In this document: positions 8,821-19,869 of the stretch, in pieces
Layout: each line of letters begins with the position of its first letter
Numbering within the stretch: the first letter of the stretch is position 1
Position numbers and translations under genes: made by a program
The notes under the pieces: generated by a model
What the model saw: only the letters and a program-made list of their open reading frames with translations
Told to the model about the DNA's origin: nothing
The model's database searches: none
NCBI GenBank assembly: GCA_043228905.1
Contig: JBHGNT010000009.1
Span: 11,408,001 to 11,472,000 of the forward strand
Source of the DNA: Azolla caroliniana
Taxonomy: Eukaryota > Polypodiophyta
Direction of reading: 5' to 3'
DNA length: 64,000 bases

Positions 8821-9592
8821 GTTTGAATCCCTTCCAACTAGAAGCATCACTCGTCATTGTCATCACCCTTGCTTCTAGAGTTACCATAGTCATAGTTGTT
8901 CCTTCTAGAGACGTTTCCTCATCATCATTGTCTTCACTGCCTCTCTTCGACATCAGCATTTTTTAGCACCTCTTGTTGTCTTCATCAACGCTACGTCACC
9001 CAACCTTCATCGTCATCAACACTACTTTTCATGGTCTTTCATTATCGTCATTGTTCTGCCCTCTTCATTGTCATTGTCATCATCTATAGGTATCATTTTG
9101 CTTCACGATTTTGGGAGGGATTGATTTTCGATCGCTCACCTTCACTGTTCCGGTGAGGGTTACAATCGCTCACTTTCCTCGTGGGGATCGAATCATTGTT
9201 CGCTTGCACTCCATTTTCATTTCGGTTCAAGTTTCACTCCACTTTCCTTTGGCAAGGATTGATTTTGATTGCTCACCTTCATAGTTCTAGTAGGGGTTAC
9301 AACCGCTCACTTTCTTGGTGGGGATCGAATCATTGCTCGCTTGCACTCCATTTTCATTTTGGTTCACATTTCACTCCACTTTCTTTTGATGAGGATTAAT
9401 TTCAATCGCTCACCTTCTAGTTCCGGTGGGGGTTACAACCGCTCACTTTCCTAGTGGGGATTGCATCTTTTTCTCGTTAGTGCTCCTGTTTGTGCTGTGT
9501 TTTGGGTCAACCTCGACTATTTACCCTCTCATGATAGAAGAAGTCGAGTCAAATGCATCACCTACACTCCTTCGCCCATTGTTGATCCAGTT
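8821..9592. repeat. gypsy-derived debris with 137-bp tandem repeat
   Basis: No gene is seen. From about 9115 to 9470 a unit of 137-138 bp is present about 2.6 times; each begins near GGATTGATTTT and contains GGTTACAACCGCTCACTTTC and CTTGCACTCCATTTTC. Everything upstream to 8821 is CTT/CAT-rich and unassigned. Confidence 0.6.
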
Positions 9593-9750
9593 CCCCGTGA
9601 GGACCACACATGGTCGCTCACGCCCGTTGGTGTTCCAATTCCCGGTGAGGACCGCACATGGTCGCTCACGTCCGTTGGTGTTCCAATCTCCGTTGAGGAC
9701 AACACATGGTTCCTCACGCTCATCGGTGCTCCAATTCCCATCATAGTTCC
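9593..9750 (+). repeat. 48-bp minisatellite, three copies and a partial
   Basis: Units start at about 9599, 9647 and 9695 (GAGGACCxCACATGGT...). The unit is 16 codons long and stays open in one frame (type EDRTWSLTSVGVPISV). Its core GTGAGGACC...GTTCCAATTCCC resembles, in reverse orientation, the repeat linker of gypsy F at 5490-5985. Confidence 0.7.
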
Positions 9751-9899
9751 TAATATTCTCGTACGTCCAATTTACTGGACGTACGCGAACATTTGCAAAT
9801 GTATGCGTATGATACGCGATATTCGTTTGGTTTTTTTATTATTTTTGGGTTTTTTTAATTTTTGATATTCATAATTCTTTGTGAATAGAAGTGATGTCT

Positions 9900-10109
9900 G
9901 ACACACACACACACTCTCTCTCTCTCACGAGAACTGACAGATCTTCTCTCTCTACAAAATCTAGATATCTAATATACATATTACACACTCCCTCACACAC
10001 ACAAAACCCATAGCTCCTCTCTCTCTCTCTCTCTCTAGAGTCTAGATATACACTCAACCACTGTCTCCTCACACATGCAAAACAGGGCTTCTCTCTCTAG
10101 ACCACACAT

Positions 10110-10140
<31 letters not shown>
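9900..10140. repeat. CA and CT microsatellite cluster
   Basis: Runs of CA at 9901-9913 and CT/TC at 9914-9930, 10016-10036 and 10108-10140. No gene is seen between 9750 and 10290. Confidence 0.85.
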
Positions 10141-10142
<2 letters not shown>

Positions 10143-10294
10143 GTACACCATATACACCATATGTATATATTTATGTACCGTGTATGGATTTCAATCATAC
10201 TTGGAGCCTTTTCACATATGAGTGTGATACGAATATTGGCGTTTGAGTATGACACGAATGGGACGTATGGCTAGAACTATGATTCCCATTCATC

Positions 10295-10696
10295 CCTACA
10301 CCACGTTTTCGAAAAGGCGGTCGTAAAGGGGAGGATAATGTCATGACACAGGGACATCAAATACATAGTTGGTGAGGATTGAACCTGCAACCTCACATCA
10401 ACAAGATGTCATGCTCAACCATTTTGATATGAGCATGTATTCAGAATCAGAATATAGTACATTTCAGAATCAGAATATTCTAGTTATTAGTATATTCTAG
10501 AAATATTGTATGGTATATTCTAGACAGGTATATTCTAGAGATATTTCTCGAGTATATTCTAGAGATATTCAATCTTGGAACTTGTATAAATACTTGTAAC
10601 TTCCTTGGTCCCTTTCAAGGGATTCAACGCTAGTCATTGACACATCAATCTAGTATTCTTGTAATCTAGTAGTTTGCGGTTGGTGTGTCTATGACA
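10295..10696 (+). mobile_element. gypsy 3' end: polypurine tract and LTR (10339-10696)
   Basis: The last codons of a gypsy pol (about 10300-10330) lead into the purine tract AAAGGGGAGGATAA and then TGTCATGACACAGGG, the LTR start. This is the same arrangement as at 37661-37673 in element E (GCAGGGGGATAA then TGTCATGG). The LTR ends GTGTCTATGACA at 10696 (358 bp) and has a TATA box at about 10585. It contains a cluster of ATATTCTAGA motifs (10460-10560). Its right end abuts a minus-strand LINE. Confidence 0.7.
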
Positions 10697-11738
10697 CTCA
10701 TCCTCTATCTCCATATGACATAATCTACATATCCTTTCCTCTCTAGGGACTCCATTAGTATGACCATTCTCAAATCTCAAGTTGGTGAGATGATATTCTA
10801 AGTTGTCTAATGCCAACCCTTAATCCATTTGGTAAGAAAGTATTTAGATATTTTGGTTGTGTAATATTTACCTAACTTAGAGAAGTGCATGAAGTGTTCC
10901 TTATAGTACAACATTTTAGATGGGAGTGGCTCTAGTGGGTTGATCCATTTATATTTAGTGCAAATTTGCCATATTTCTTGGTGTATTACTTTATTACGGT
11001 CCTCATGAGAGATTAAAGTGTTATCAGTCTCATGGTTGTACCTAAGGGGATGTAGGTTATTAATATCAAGCCCATTTGCAAGAAGCCAACTCACCACAAT
11101 GCTATACCAAGAGCTAGTATCTCCAGACTCATATAGTGATCGAGATGCCTCAAAAGCTTGACAAGATATCCTACCTTGTGGTTGGCTATATATCCTATGA
11201 ATAAAAACTACAATTTGGAAAAGTACTTCTACTAACATCGGGGGTAAACTAAACTATGCTCTAATAATGTCAAGTGGTATTGTTGATTTTCTTTAGAGTT
11301 GACGTAATAACATCGTCACCAATGGTCTCTCTAATTGCTTCCACATGAAAGATGGTAGCCCTGGAGCCCAAACCATTGATGCATACATGAGGGAAGGGGT
11401 CACTAATGAGTCGAAGGGCCACCCCTTAGTCTGTGGCTCTTGAAAGTATGCATGGGGCCATTATCTCTCTAAGAGTGAGAGGGATGCATATCCTCTCGTT
11501 AGTTTATCGTTGGTTGCTTGTGTCATCGAAAATTTACCTGAGTGAGCACTAAAAGTGACACCAAGATATACATATGATCCAACTACCTCAACTGGTCTAT
11601 GAGAGAGGGTTAGGTGACATTAACTCCTAACTTGAGCATATGTGTGAAAGATTAGGACTTTAATTTTTCCTAGATTCACTACCAATCCTCATTGTGTGCA
11701 AAAGTGATCTAAGGCATTAAGGTTCCTTTGTAGGTCAT
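10697..11738 (-). pseudogene. LINE reverse transcriptase C-terminal half, truncated
   Basis: Minus-strand translation across stops gives RT thumb features (DDLQRNLNALDHFCTQ, VNLGKIKVLIFH, VGSYVYLGVTFSAHSGKFS). A long C-terminal region follows and ends in a zinc-binding motif (EERICRLCHMEIEDECH). The copy begins just after where the catalytic YADD would be, at a GA run, and is cut at 10697 by the gypsy LTR. Several stops lie upstream of the C-terminal open segment (10807-11238). Confidence 0.75.
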
Positions 11739-11779
11739 CAGAGAGAGAGAGGGAGAAAGAGAAAAAAGCAAACACCGTT

Positions 11780-12436
11780 GCCGGTCATTGCTTCCGATGT
11801 GGTCGTTTAGGCCATTTCATGGTGGAATGTCATCAAACACCGGAAATGGAGGTGACTAATAAATCCCATGGTAATGAGTTAATGTCAGACTCTGTACTAA
11901 ATGATAATGAGGTGTTGAAAAGCAAGGAGGTAAATGTGGAAAAAGGTAAGAGTGCTATTATTCTAGAATATAATGACAAAGATACTCAAGAAAGAAGAAA
12001 AGATTTAATGGATGAGGGTGGATCTTGGATTAAGGTGACCTCTAAGGTAAATCATCCAAGGTACCAAAAAGACAAAGTTTATGCACATAATGGCCAAGAG
12101 AAGGGTAGTTCCTCTAGGGATCCTATGGGGTTATCACATGCACATAATTATGATCAATTGAGAGGGAGGTCAAAACCGTGGCAAGGGTCACAATATAAAC
12201 AATCTAATCAAGGGACAAAGCCTTTCAACCTTAGGTTTGATAAGAACGATAAAATCAATCTACCATTAAAAAAACAAACTGGGAAAAGAGATAATTCATG
12301 GGGTACAATGGTATCCACCAATAATCATAGACCATTTGTGCAAAATGCATTTGCAGTCGTAAGTGATTATTTCGGTGATATACCAAAGATATTGGCACAA
12401 CAGGAACAAGAACATGCCAAGAAGAAACATAATTAG
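11780..12436 (+). pseudogene. LINE ORF1 fragment with CCHC zinc knuckle
   Basis: The open frame begins GHCFRCGRLGHFMVEC, a CX2CX4HX4C knuckle of the kind found in plant LINE ORF1 nucleic-acid-binding proteins. About 200 Lys/Asn/Asp-rich residues follow and end at TAG 12434-12436. ORF2 starts six bases later (12443). The N-terminal RNA-binding part expected of a full ORF1 is absent. Confidence 0.75.
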
Positions 12437-12442
12437 TGAGTA

Positions 12443-13450
12443 ATGAAGATAGTCACATGGAATGTAAGGGGAATTTGTTCTTCGTCCAAGAAGTATGGTA
12501 TGTGGAAAAGTATTTTTAATAGTCAATGGGATATATTATGTGCAATAGAACATGAGGAGCATGTTAAGTCTGGGTCTTCTTTTCATCATAAGCAATATCA
12601 TGTGTTTTATCCTGGAGTCAATGGAGGCCCTTATTCAGGTGTAATGCTTATTATAAGGGATAGTTTGAAACCAGTCGTGATTCAAAGAGATGTACATGGT
12701 CGGTTCTTGGTGGTTGAAGTTAATTATGAAGGGAAATATATTTGGGTGGTTGGCATTTATGGATCGAATGTTGCAAGACATCGTATGGAACTTTGGTGAT
12801 GCTTAAATCAAGTTTTTCTTCATGGGAGATCAAGTTTTTGTTAGGGGATTTTAATATGTGTTCTGAGATGGGTCAATCTACTTCGATGCATGGCTTGATG
12901 GATGCCCCTGAATGAGAGGTATGGGATTTGTTTATGATGGATGTCGTAAGGTATGATGCATGGACCTGGATCAATGGAAATGATGTTGGTTATACATTTC
13001 AATCGGCACAATGTAGATCAACTTGGAGTAGACTGGATCACATTTATATTATGCATGATGATACATTGTTGCCAGAGTTTTTGACTATGCAAGTGTATAG
13101 GGGGATTGGATCATCAGATCATTTCCTAGTTGTTTTGGAATGCACACATCAAATTGTGGATGATTTTATATCTTTATTGGGGAGACAACCATTGAGATTT
13201 AATTCATCTTTTCTTGGACATGATAAATTTAAGCATGCTATGGGACAATTGGTGGGGGGAGTTTACAAGACAAGTCAATGTCCACAGTGTTTCATCATGG
13301 GATATTTGTCTTTCCAATATTCAACGATTTACACGATATTATGGAATTTATCAAGCATCTATCCGTAAACAAAAGATGAGTTTATCACAACACTCTCTAG
13401 ATAGATGTAATGCATTGTTGGTAAAGATTCCATTTGATGATGTGTAGTTG
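12443..13450 (+). pseudogene. LINE ORF2 AP-type endonuclease domain
   Basis: ATG 12443 opens MKIVTWNVRGICSSSKK, the conserved N-terminus of LINE endonucleases. The expected catalytic Glu region follows (DILCAIEHE; the usual form is ILxLQET), then VVGIYGSN, DFNMC after a TGA at 12797-12799, RLDHIY and GSSDHFLV. The final SDH catalytic motif is kept, but the frame is broken by stops at 12797, near 12914 and 13366. Confidence 0.8.
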
Positions 13451-13589
13451 GATATTCAAGAGACACTATCACAAGCCTTACAAGTATTGGAGGTTCATAG
13501 TTATCAACAATCATAGGTGATGGTGATGAAAAAGGAAGTACATGATCACAAATGTACTTCACATAAGTTTTATCATGGGTTGTAGGCAT

Positions 13590-15215
13590 CTCATGCTAGA
13601 ATGAATGTGGTAAGTGTAGAGATTGATGGAACTTTGAATACAAACCCACAAGTGATTATTGATAATTGTGTTAAACATTTCACGAATCTTTTTGGGCAAG
13701 ACAATATTATGAATGATGACATAACACAAGCACGATCGATGTTATTTAACTCAGTCAAGGTGAGTGGTGGGCAACATGTCATGATTGCATTGGAGGAGGA
13801 TATAAAGGAGGAGGAGGTGGAATATGTATTGTCACATCTTCCAATTGATAAAAGCCCGGGTTGGGATGGCATTATGAATGAGTTTTTTAAAGCCTTAGTA
13901 CCAGGACTCAAAGCCCCTCTAACAAGGATATTCCAAGAAATGTGGAGTTCTGGTAAAATGCCCGATTCATGGGTCTGGTTAAACTTTTACCAAAAGTTGC
14001 ATCTCCTATGTCTTTTGCTCAATGGAGGCCGATATCATTAATGGGTGAGATGTATAAGATTTTTGCCAAAGTAATTGCAAATAGACTTCAAAAGGTGTTG
14101 TATTCTATGGTCCATCCAATGCAATGTGGGTTTATTGAGGGAAGGGACATCCTGCATAGTATTTTGAATGTGCAAATGGCAGTGGATTATGCAAAGGAAT
14201 CCAAACAACAAATTGTAATGATACAACTTGACATCGAGAAGGCATATGATCATGTAAGTTGGTCTTTTATTACTCAACTTATGTCTCATATGGGTTTTGG
14301 GGAAAGGATGTCTCGAATATCGTTGTTGGTGGGATTAGCTGCAATCTCACACATTATGTTAAATGGTGGAGTTACTAAGGCAATACCATTGAAAAGATCA
14401 TTTAGACAATGATGCCGATTGAGTCCATTATTATTTGCAATTGCTACACACCCGATTTTGGTGAAGATGCATGAGTTGGCAACACGTGGGGAAATAGTTG
14501 GATTAGCACTACCATCATGGAAACAATTGATCACCCAAGCATTGGTTGATGATTCGTTTTTATTTCTCAAGCAACACCTGATACCATAGCTAAAGCCATG
14601 GAGGTGTGGAATGTGTTCGCATTGGTGTCAGGATTACATATAAATATGCAGAAGTTGATGCTCATTAGATGCACTGAGAGTGATTTGGTTGATCTTGGAT
14701 GGGGTGGCCAAATATTAGATCAAGGGAATGTGTGTCGACACTTAGGTTACCCTATTGGTGTTGATATCTCATCATTGCAAAGTTTGAATTGGATATCGAG
14801 AACCATTTTGGACAAATTTATGTATTGGAAGTCTCAAGCATGGTCGTTTAGTACTCGTCTCAAAGTGGTACCAGCTATAATGATTCCAATGATTTCTTAT
14901 TTTTTTCCATTGTTACCATGGACAAAGAAATCATTTGATCATTTAGCTTGTTCACTTAAATATACACTATGGAAGAAACAAACAAACCTTGGTATGAGGT
15001 GGGTAGCATGTAACAATGTTTGTACCCCAAAACGGTTAGGGGGTGCGACTTTACTAAATTTAGAAGATCATATGGTGGCTCGAAGATTCAATCTTTTGAA
15101 AGGTATGTGCATAGGTACCCAACCTTTGGGCAGAAATAATTACTTATTTTCAAGAAAAGGTTGGTATTTACCATGGGAAAACGAGAATTACAGCGTCATG
15201 GTGGCATGCTGTTAA
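13590..15215 (+). pseudogene. LINE ORF2 reverse transcriptase
   Basis: RT blocks are in order: LPIDKSPGWDGIMNEFFK, a frameshift near 13970, FAQWRPISLMGEMYKIFAKV, IEGRDILHSILN, QLDIEKAYDHVSW (motif A Asp), and QALVDDSFLFLK (motif C, DD kept). The thumb follows (SGLHINMQKLMLI, RHLGYPIGVD). TGA at 14410-14412, a frame change near 14580 and TAA at 15213-15215 make it non-functional. Confidence 0.85.
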
Positions 15216-15249
15216 TAGCACCCAACAATTTAACTGTTCAGAATCTATA

Positions 15250-16083
15250 ATGGTTCAACAATTGGTGCTTTCTTGGCAGCGGTGTTTGATGTTGTTTAAT
15301 TGGAGGCCTCCTAACTGCAAAAAAGATATAAATTCATTGGCAACAGAGGTGTTGGCAACTTCAAGGATATTACACTGGGTTGGAAAAGAAAGTCTAAATT
15401 CACAGTTCAATCGAATGGCAAGGCTAGGCTTGGTACCTGTGGAAGATGGTATTTTAGAGTCACCTAGGAAAATGATGACCTTTCGGACAATCAGAAATAA
15501 GTTTCATATACCACGTGGATATGGGGATATTTAGCAATCAATATTGGCATTTCCTAGGTTAGTTTTCCCAATTCCAGAGTTGGTGGTGGAGGAACCATGG
15601 AAATATTGGTCATTTGGTAATGGGAAGTCGATTTATGTGGTGCACACTAATGATGTGTACCATAAGTTGGTTGAAGATAGAGCTTGGTTAGCAAATAAGG
15701 TGTTGGATACATGGAGACTTACTAGAAATGTAAAGTGGTGGCATAGAGTTTTAGATGCAGGGTGGCAATCTCATCTTCCATTCCATGTAAAGGTGTTTCT
15801 TTGGTGCACCATAGTTGGCGGGTTGCCTTTGGCGATGGTCTTAAAACGAAGACACATTTCGAATGGGACATGTTTTTCCTGTACGGTGGTTGAAAAAGAT
15901 GCCATACATAGGTTCATTACATGTTCGGTTGCTAAAGCCATTTGGGTGATTATGTCACAAATTTGGGATCGATAACAGGAAATATTTTATCACCTTATAA
16001 ATGGGTTTTTATGGATGAGGACAAAGTTATGCCCACACCATCGTATAAGGTTGTTTTTTATTACCTTAGATATTGGGGGATGT
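15250..16083 (+). pseudogene. LINE ORF2 C-terminal zinc-binding domain, first part
   Basis: The C-terminal RT-associated zinc domain is visible: WWHRVLDAGWQSHLPFHVKV, FLWCTIVGGLPLAMVLKRR, HISNGTCFSCTVVEKDAIHR, FITCSVAKAIW. Stops occur at 15532-15534 and 15973-15975. The frame reaches YWGMWFN at 16083-16091 and is interrupted there by the 656-bp element, resuming with WTMRNEFLFGELHG at 16756. Confidence 0.8.
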
Positions 16084-16091
16084 GGTTTAAT

Positions 16092-16442
16092 CATGGTTGT
16101 TTGCGTACCCGTATTTAACGTTTAAATACGTATAGTACCTCATAATTTGTATAGTACGTACTATACCTCAATGTTGTTCAGTCAAATATCATGTACATTT
16201 GTCCAATATGGTATTTAACGTACATTTGAAAAAACAGGTATAATACGTATCTATAAAAAAATGTAAGTAAAACCCCAACAAAAAGCAAAAGAAAAAAAAA
16301 GATTTTAGTGAAAAAGAAAGGAGAACAGAAGAGATGACGATGACAAAGAAGAAGAAAAAAAAAGAGAAACGAATATAGAAACCTATCCTGACTCTGAGTG
16401 TGATAATCATAGAAGATAGAAGAAGAAGAAGAAGAAGAAGAA

Positions 16443-16499
<57 letters not shown>

Positions 16500-16747
16500 G
16501 AAGAAGAAGAGAGAAAAGAAGAGAGAAACCTATAATGAGTGTGATAATCGTAGACGATTCCTCAATCTATGGGGGCGTAAACTAGAAATAATATTTAAAG
16601 TATTGTACGTAATCTACGTTAAATACATATTTTATAAGTATTTAACGTATTAAATAACGTATTTTAAAATTGGGAGGTACTATACGCGTATTAATACGTT
16701 ATATACGTATGGTATCCGTACCGTATCTAACGTACCTAACAACCTAC
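16092..16747. mobile_element. hAT-like non-autonomous element with GTTTAAT target duplication
   Basis: The 656-bp block has flanking 8-mers GGTTTAAT (16084-16091) and CGTTTAAT (16748-16755), seven of eight bases alike. The ends are imperfect inverted repeats (CATGGTTGTTTGCGTAC left; GTAGGTTGTTAGGTACG on the opposite strand at the right). Longer palindromic arms rich in TACGTAT and AGTACCTC follow. The middle is simple repeat (GAA)n(GAT)n at about 16420-16510. There is no transposase. An 8-bp duplication and such ends fit the hAT superfamily, but the assignment is tentative. Confidence 0.65.
16420..16512. repeat. GAA/GAT trinucleotide microsatellite
   Basis: Consecutive GAA triplets, then about 18 ATG/GAT triplets, then GAA again. 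It opens a poly-Met/Glu frame that is not a gene. Confidence 0.95.
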
Positions 16748-16755
16748 CGTTTAAT

Positions 16756-17013
16756 TGGACCATGAGAAATGAGTTCTTGTTTGGTGAACTTCATGGGATA
16801 CCATAACAAATCCGTAGGATGAAAGGGAAATTGATTTGACAATTTTCACAACTATGTTGTATGGGGACGTTGTCCCAAGAGGAGATGGACTTAAATGTCA
16901 TCTAGTTTTACAACACTTGAGAGGGTTTCCCTTGCACTATCACTATTTATGAAGTAGTGAAGATAGCAAGGGTTGTATTATCATCTTGTTTTAATAACAA
17001 ACATTGATTTACG

Positions 17014-17017
<4 letters not shown>
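16756..17017 (+). pseudogene. LINE 3' end after the nested element
   Basis: The frame WTMRNEFLFGELHGIP continues the interrupted ORF2, then decays through stops (IRRMKGKLI region) and a non-coding tail. A GA run follows at 17019-17049. Confidence 0.65.
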
Positions 17018-17018
<1 letters not shown>

Positions 17019-17052
<34 letters not shown>

Positions 17053-17150
17053 ATACATTATCGTCTTCGGATGTCAAATATGACCAAAGAGATAGATATA
17101 TACTATTATCATCTTCGGAGGTCAAATATGACCTATGAGACCAAAAATAT
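17019..17150. repeat. GA microsatellite and 48-bp direct repeat
   Basis: (GA)n at 17019-17049 is followed by two copies of ATTATCxTCTTCGGAxGTCA about 48 bp apart (17058 and 17106). Confidence 0.75.
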
Positions 17151-17156
17151 TACATT

Positions 17157-18420
17157 TCACATGATACATTTGAAAGTGAGGAGCGACTCTCGATGTTCAA
17201 GAACTTTACCAATGAATGTTGCAATCGAGAGTGCACATTGTGGTTGTGACAGAAAATCATGCAAGGATTGGGCTTGGTCGAAGATATGTGGAAAGAATGG
17301 TTGAATATGATCAAAGGTAGAGCATTGTATCATTGTGTGATACTCAGACTCTAGAACTTGTTTAGGGCAAAGTGTGCATAGTTGACCACTCTCATCACAT
17401 GTGTCCCACCACCCCATCTCACATCGCAATGCATGTGAGCTAAGTTGCATGGAAGCAATGGTTCGAATGGCAGATAACAAGATGGACTCTAACATGTATC
17501 GATGTGTATAGTTTCCCCCTTCTGCGAAGAATATAGTTTTGTAGTTAGGTCCAACATGTGTAGTATAATGTGTCAAGCGTGAACCTCCACATTTGTCTCA
17601 TGTCATGATACATTGGCATTGCAAAAAGGCCTCATTTATAGAGGAATCTAGTGATGCATCATGAAGCAAGTGTCTTGCATCCCATCTACCAAACCATTTT
17701 TCCATATCTTGCACCCAACTAGAACACAAAATTTTGCTTTTATGCGTCTTTTGGATTGTTTTGCTTGCTTCCCATGCAATTCTAGGAAGTCGATGTGAGG
17801 GACTTTTTTGAACCTTAAGCATGTATTCAATAACTCCTTCCATGACCATGATCTTAATGAGAAGCGATCCTGTCTCAAGGAGGATGAGGGTGTAGGGCGT
17901 TTGTTTCTTAACTTGTAGAAACTTTGTAAGAAAATGTTTGTAGACATTTTCAAACTCTTTCCACATAGATTTAGGGATGTTACCACCCCATAGAGAAGCA
18001 CCAGTGTCACCAAAGTGTCGAAAAGATATTTCTTGAGGACCCAACACTTAATATCTCCATGATTGCATGTGTTCTCAAATGCATAGTATGCTCTCTTACC
18101 CGCCTCTAAGCGGCGTGTAGCACATTCATTCCATCTATGATTTGAAGGAACTTCAAGGCCAAGATATTTAAAGCTTTCCACACATTCAAGTGGCTCATTA
18201 TTGTACATAATGCATGGTTTATCTCTTTTTTGGCTCTTCACAAGCTTAATCTTTGTTTTAAAACCATTGACACTTAATTTAGCATGCATGCAAAAAATTT
18301 CCAATGCCTTCATAAGCTTTTGTGCATCTCCTAAAGTATTTGCAAAAAGCACTACATATGCATATAGTAAAAGCATAATGACAACATTCCCAATTGAAAT
18401 TTCTTCAACACATTCTTCCT
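17157..18420 (-). pseudogene. LINE RT C-terminal region with lost YADD motif
   Basis: The frame reads MLLLYAYVVLFANTLGDAQK at about 18376-18317. The expected catalytic YADD is replaced by YAYV, consistent with a 3-base loss plus substitutions. Thumb features follow (KLSVNGFKTKIKLV, FKYLGLEVPSNHRWNECATR). After frame changes a zinc motif appears (CTLCPKQVLESEYHTMIQC, about 17385-17325). The RT could not polymerise. Confidence 0.8.
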
Positions 18421-18533
18421 TTAGAAATTAGGCAACCATTTCTTCTAATTCATCAATGCATAGATCAAATAGTGTTGGTGAGAGTGGGCATCCTTGCTTA
18501 ACACGAATAGTGTTATTGAAAAAATCTAAAAGT

Positions 18534-19409
18534 TTATCTCTTATATGCACACAACATATAACCTTCTAATATATTCGGGAAATTGCAAGCATATATATAT
18601 TCACTTGGCACCTCAACTTCTTCCATTCGCCTCCAAAGATGCCCACGAGGTACCATATCAAAAGCTTTCTTGAAGTCTACAAAGAAACAATATAGACCTT
18701 TACCTCTAAGGCAACTTTCCTCCATTAATACTCGAAGGGTGACAAGGTGATCAATGGTGCTATGGTGTTTTCGAAATCGAGCTTGTCCATAAGCTCTCTT
18801 ACCATTTTTTTCAGCCCATGCAGTTATCTTTGATTCTATTATACATCCAAATAGTTTTGACATTAATGAACCAACCATGATGGTTCGATAGTTGTTTACA
18901 TTATTTACATCTCCTCCACCTTTATGTAAAGGTTTGATCCAATTTGTAGTCCAATCATATGACATAACATGTTGCAATGCATCGTTAAACATAACGCTTA
19001 TCCATACATGTGCTTCCTTTCCCGTCCATTTGAGCATTTAAGTCTTTATACATTGAAGATCGTTTGCGTTTCGAGAGGCCAATTTCTTAAATCCTATGCA
19101 TATATCTTCAATTGTAAAGAAGGGAGACATATGTGAAAGAGAACCATAACGCATCATCTTTCCCGCAAGAAATAGCTCATATAAATTCTTACAATGCATA
19201 GACAAGTCATGAAGAGTTAAGTCACCATAACTCTCAACACGTTTCCCCTTTAGATTTCCCCAAAATTTAGCACATGCATGTGATTTCTCTTGTGTTTGGA
19301 GAAATTGTTGAGTAACTTCCCATATTCTTCTCTTTCTTTGAATAAGCCTTTTATACTCATGCAAATGCTTTTGGTAATTTTCTTTATCCTTAACTACATC
19401 TAAAACCAT
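18534..19409 (-). pseudogene. LINE RT N-terminal part
   Basis: Two open stretches in one line (19409-19038 and 19037-18534) are separated by a single stop (TAA, complement of 19038-19040). They contain WTTNWIKPLHKGGGDVNN, NNYRTIMVGSLMSKLFGCII, FRKHHSTIDHLVTLRVL and the motif A block FFVDFKKAFDMVPR, all standard LINE RT blocks. The upstream part (QRKRRIWEVTQQFLQTQ, AKFWGNLKGKR) is the usual spacer between endonuclease and RT. Confidence 0.8.
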
Positions 19410-19639
19410 AAGGCACTTTCGAGCTTCATGACATTCTTTATCAACCCATTTTTTTCTTTGAACTACATTTCTTGGTGCATTTCGAAGATGTGTGGTTGGT
19501 CAAAAAGCATTTGTTTGTACATGAGAGAACGACTTTCTTAAAAGCTTCCCATTTTGCATTCTAGTGTGGCACTAGGTTGTATCTTTGTCATTTGTAACTT
19601 ATCCTCAACTATCTTGGAATACATGGGCGCTCGCTTAAG

Positions 19640-19860
19640 GTTCATGTTCAAATGCGGTTGTTTATTATCTTCAATGCCTTCTCACAATCAAACCTATTCA
19701 TACATTTGAGGTCAATACATAAAGCCCTATGATTTGATTTCGTACATAAAGCCCTATGATTTGATTTCGGTGTCCATTCACCAAGTGAGAACTCATGTAT
19801 ACGATCCAAAATACCTAAATTAGACTTACTCTCACTTGATGACTAAAATGTTGTATTAAT
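19640..19860 (-). pseudogene. LINE endonuclease C-terminal end with 27-bp duplication
   Basis: The minus strand encodes HEFSLGEWTPKSNHRALC, the (S)DHRALC motif that ends LINE endonucleases. A 27-bp unit (TACATAAAGCCCTATGATTT...) is present twice in tandem at 19715-19768, duplicating nine residues around NHRALC in frame. The first catalytic Asp is Asn in both copies. Confidence 0.65.
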
Positions 19861-19869
19861 CATCATAAA

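Larger units (their letters stand above)
11765..16991 (+). mobile_element. LINE (non-LTR retrotransposon), 5'-truncated, with a nested DNA element
   Basis: Order: ORF1 zinc knuckle (11789 onward), ORF2 with AP-type endonuclease (12443), reverse transcriptase (13600-15215), and a C-terminal zinc domain (15550 to 16083, resuming 16756). It starts abruptly at a CCHC knuckle next to a GA-rich tract, so most of ORF1 is missing. The right end lies near another GA run (17019-17049). ORF2 has many stops and frameshifts. A 656-bp element (16092-16747) splits the C-terminal region. Confidence 0.85.
17157..19860 (-). mobile_element. second minus-strand LINE, endonuclease end to zinc domain
   Basis: On the minus strand from right to left: end of the endonuclease (about 19830-19640), a spacer, RT (19409 to about 18200), RT thumb and C-terminal zinc domain (to 17157). 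It belongs to the same broad clade as the fragment at 10697-11738. Frames are broken many times and the RT active site is lost. The left end merges into repeats at 17050-17150. Confidence 0.8.

Noticed and set aside
16444-16653. Poly-Met open frame
   Set aside because: Made by a (GAT)n microsatellite inside the hAT-like element.
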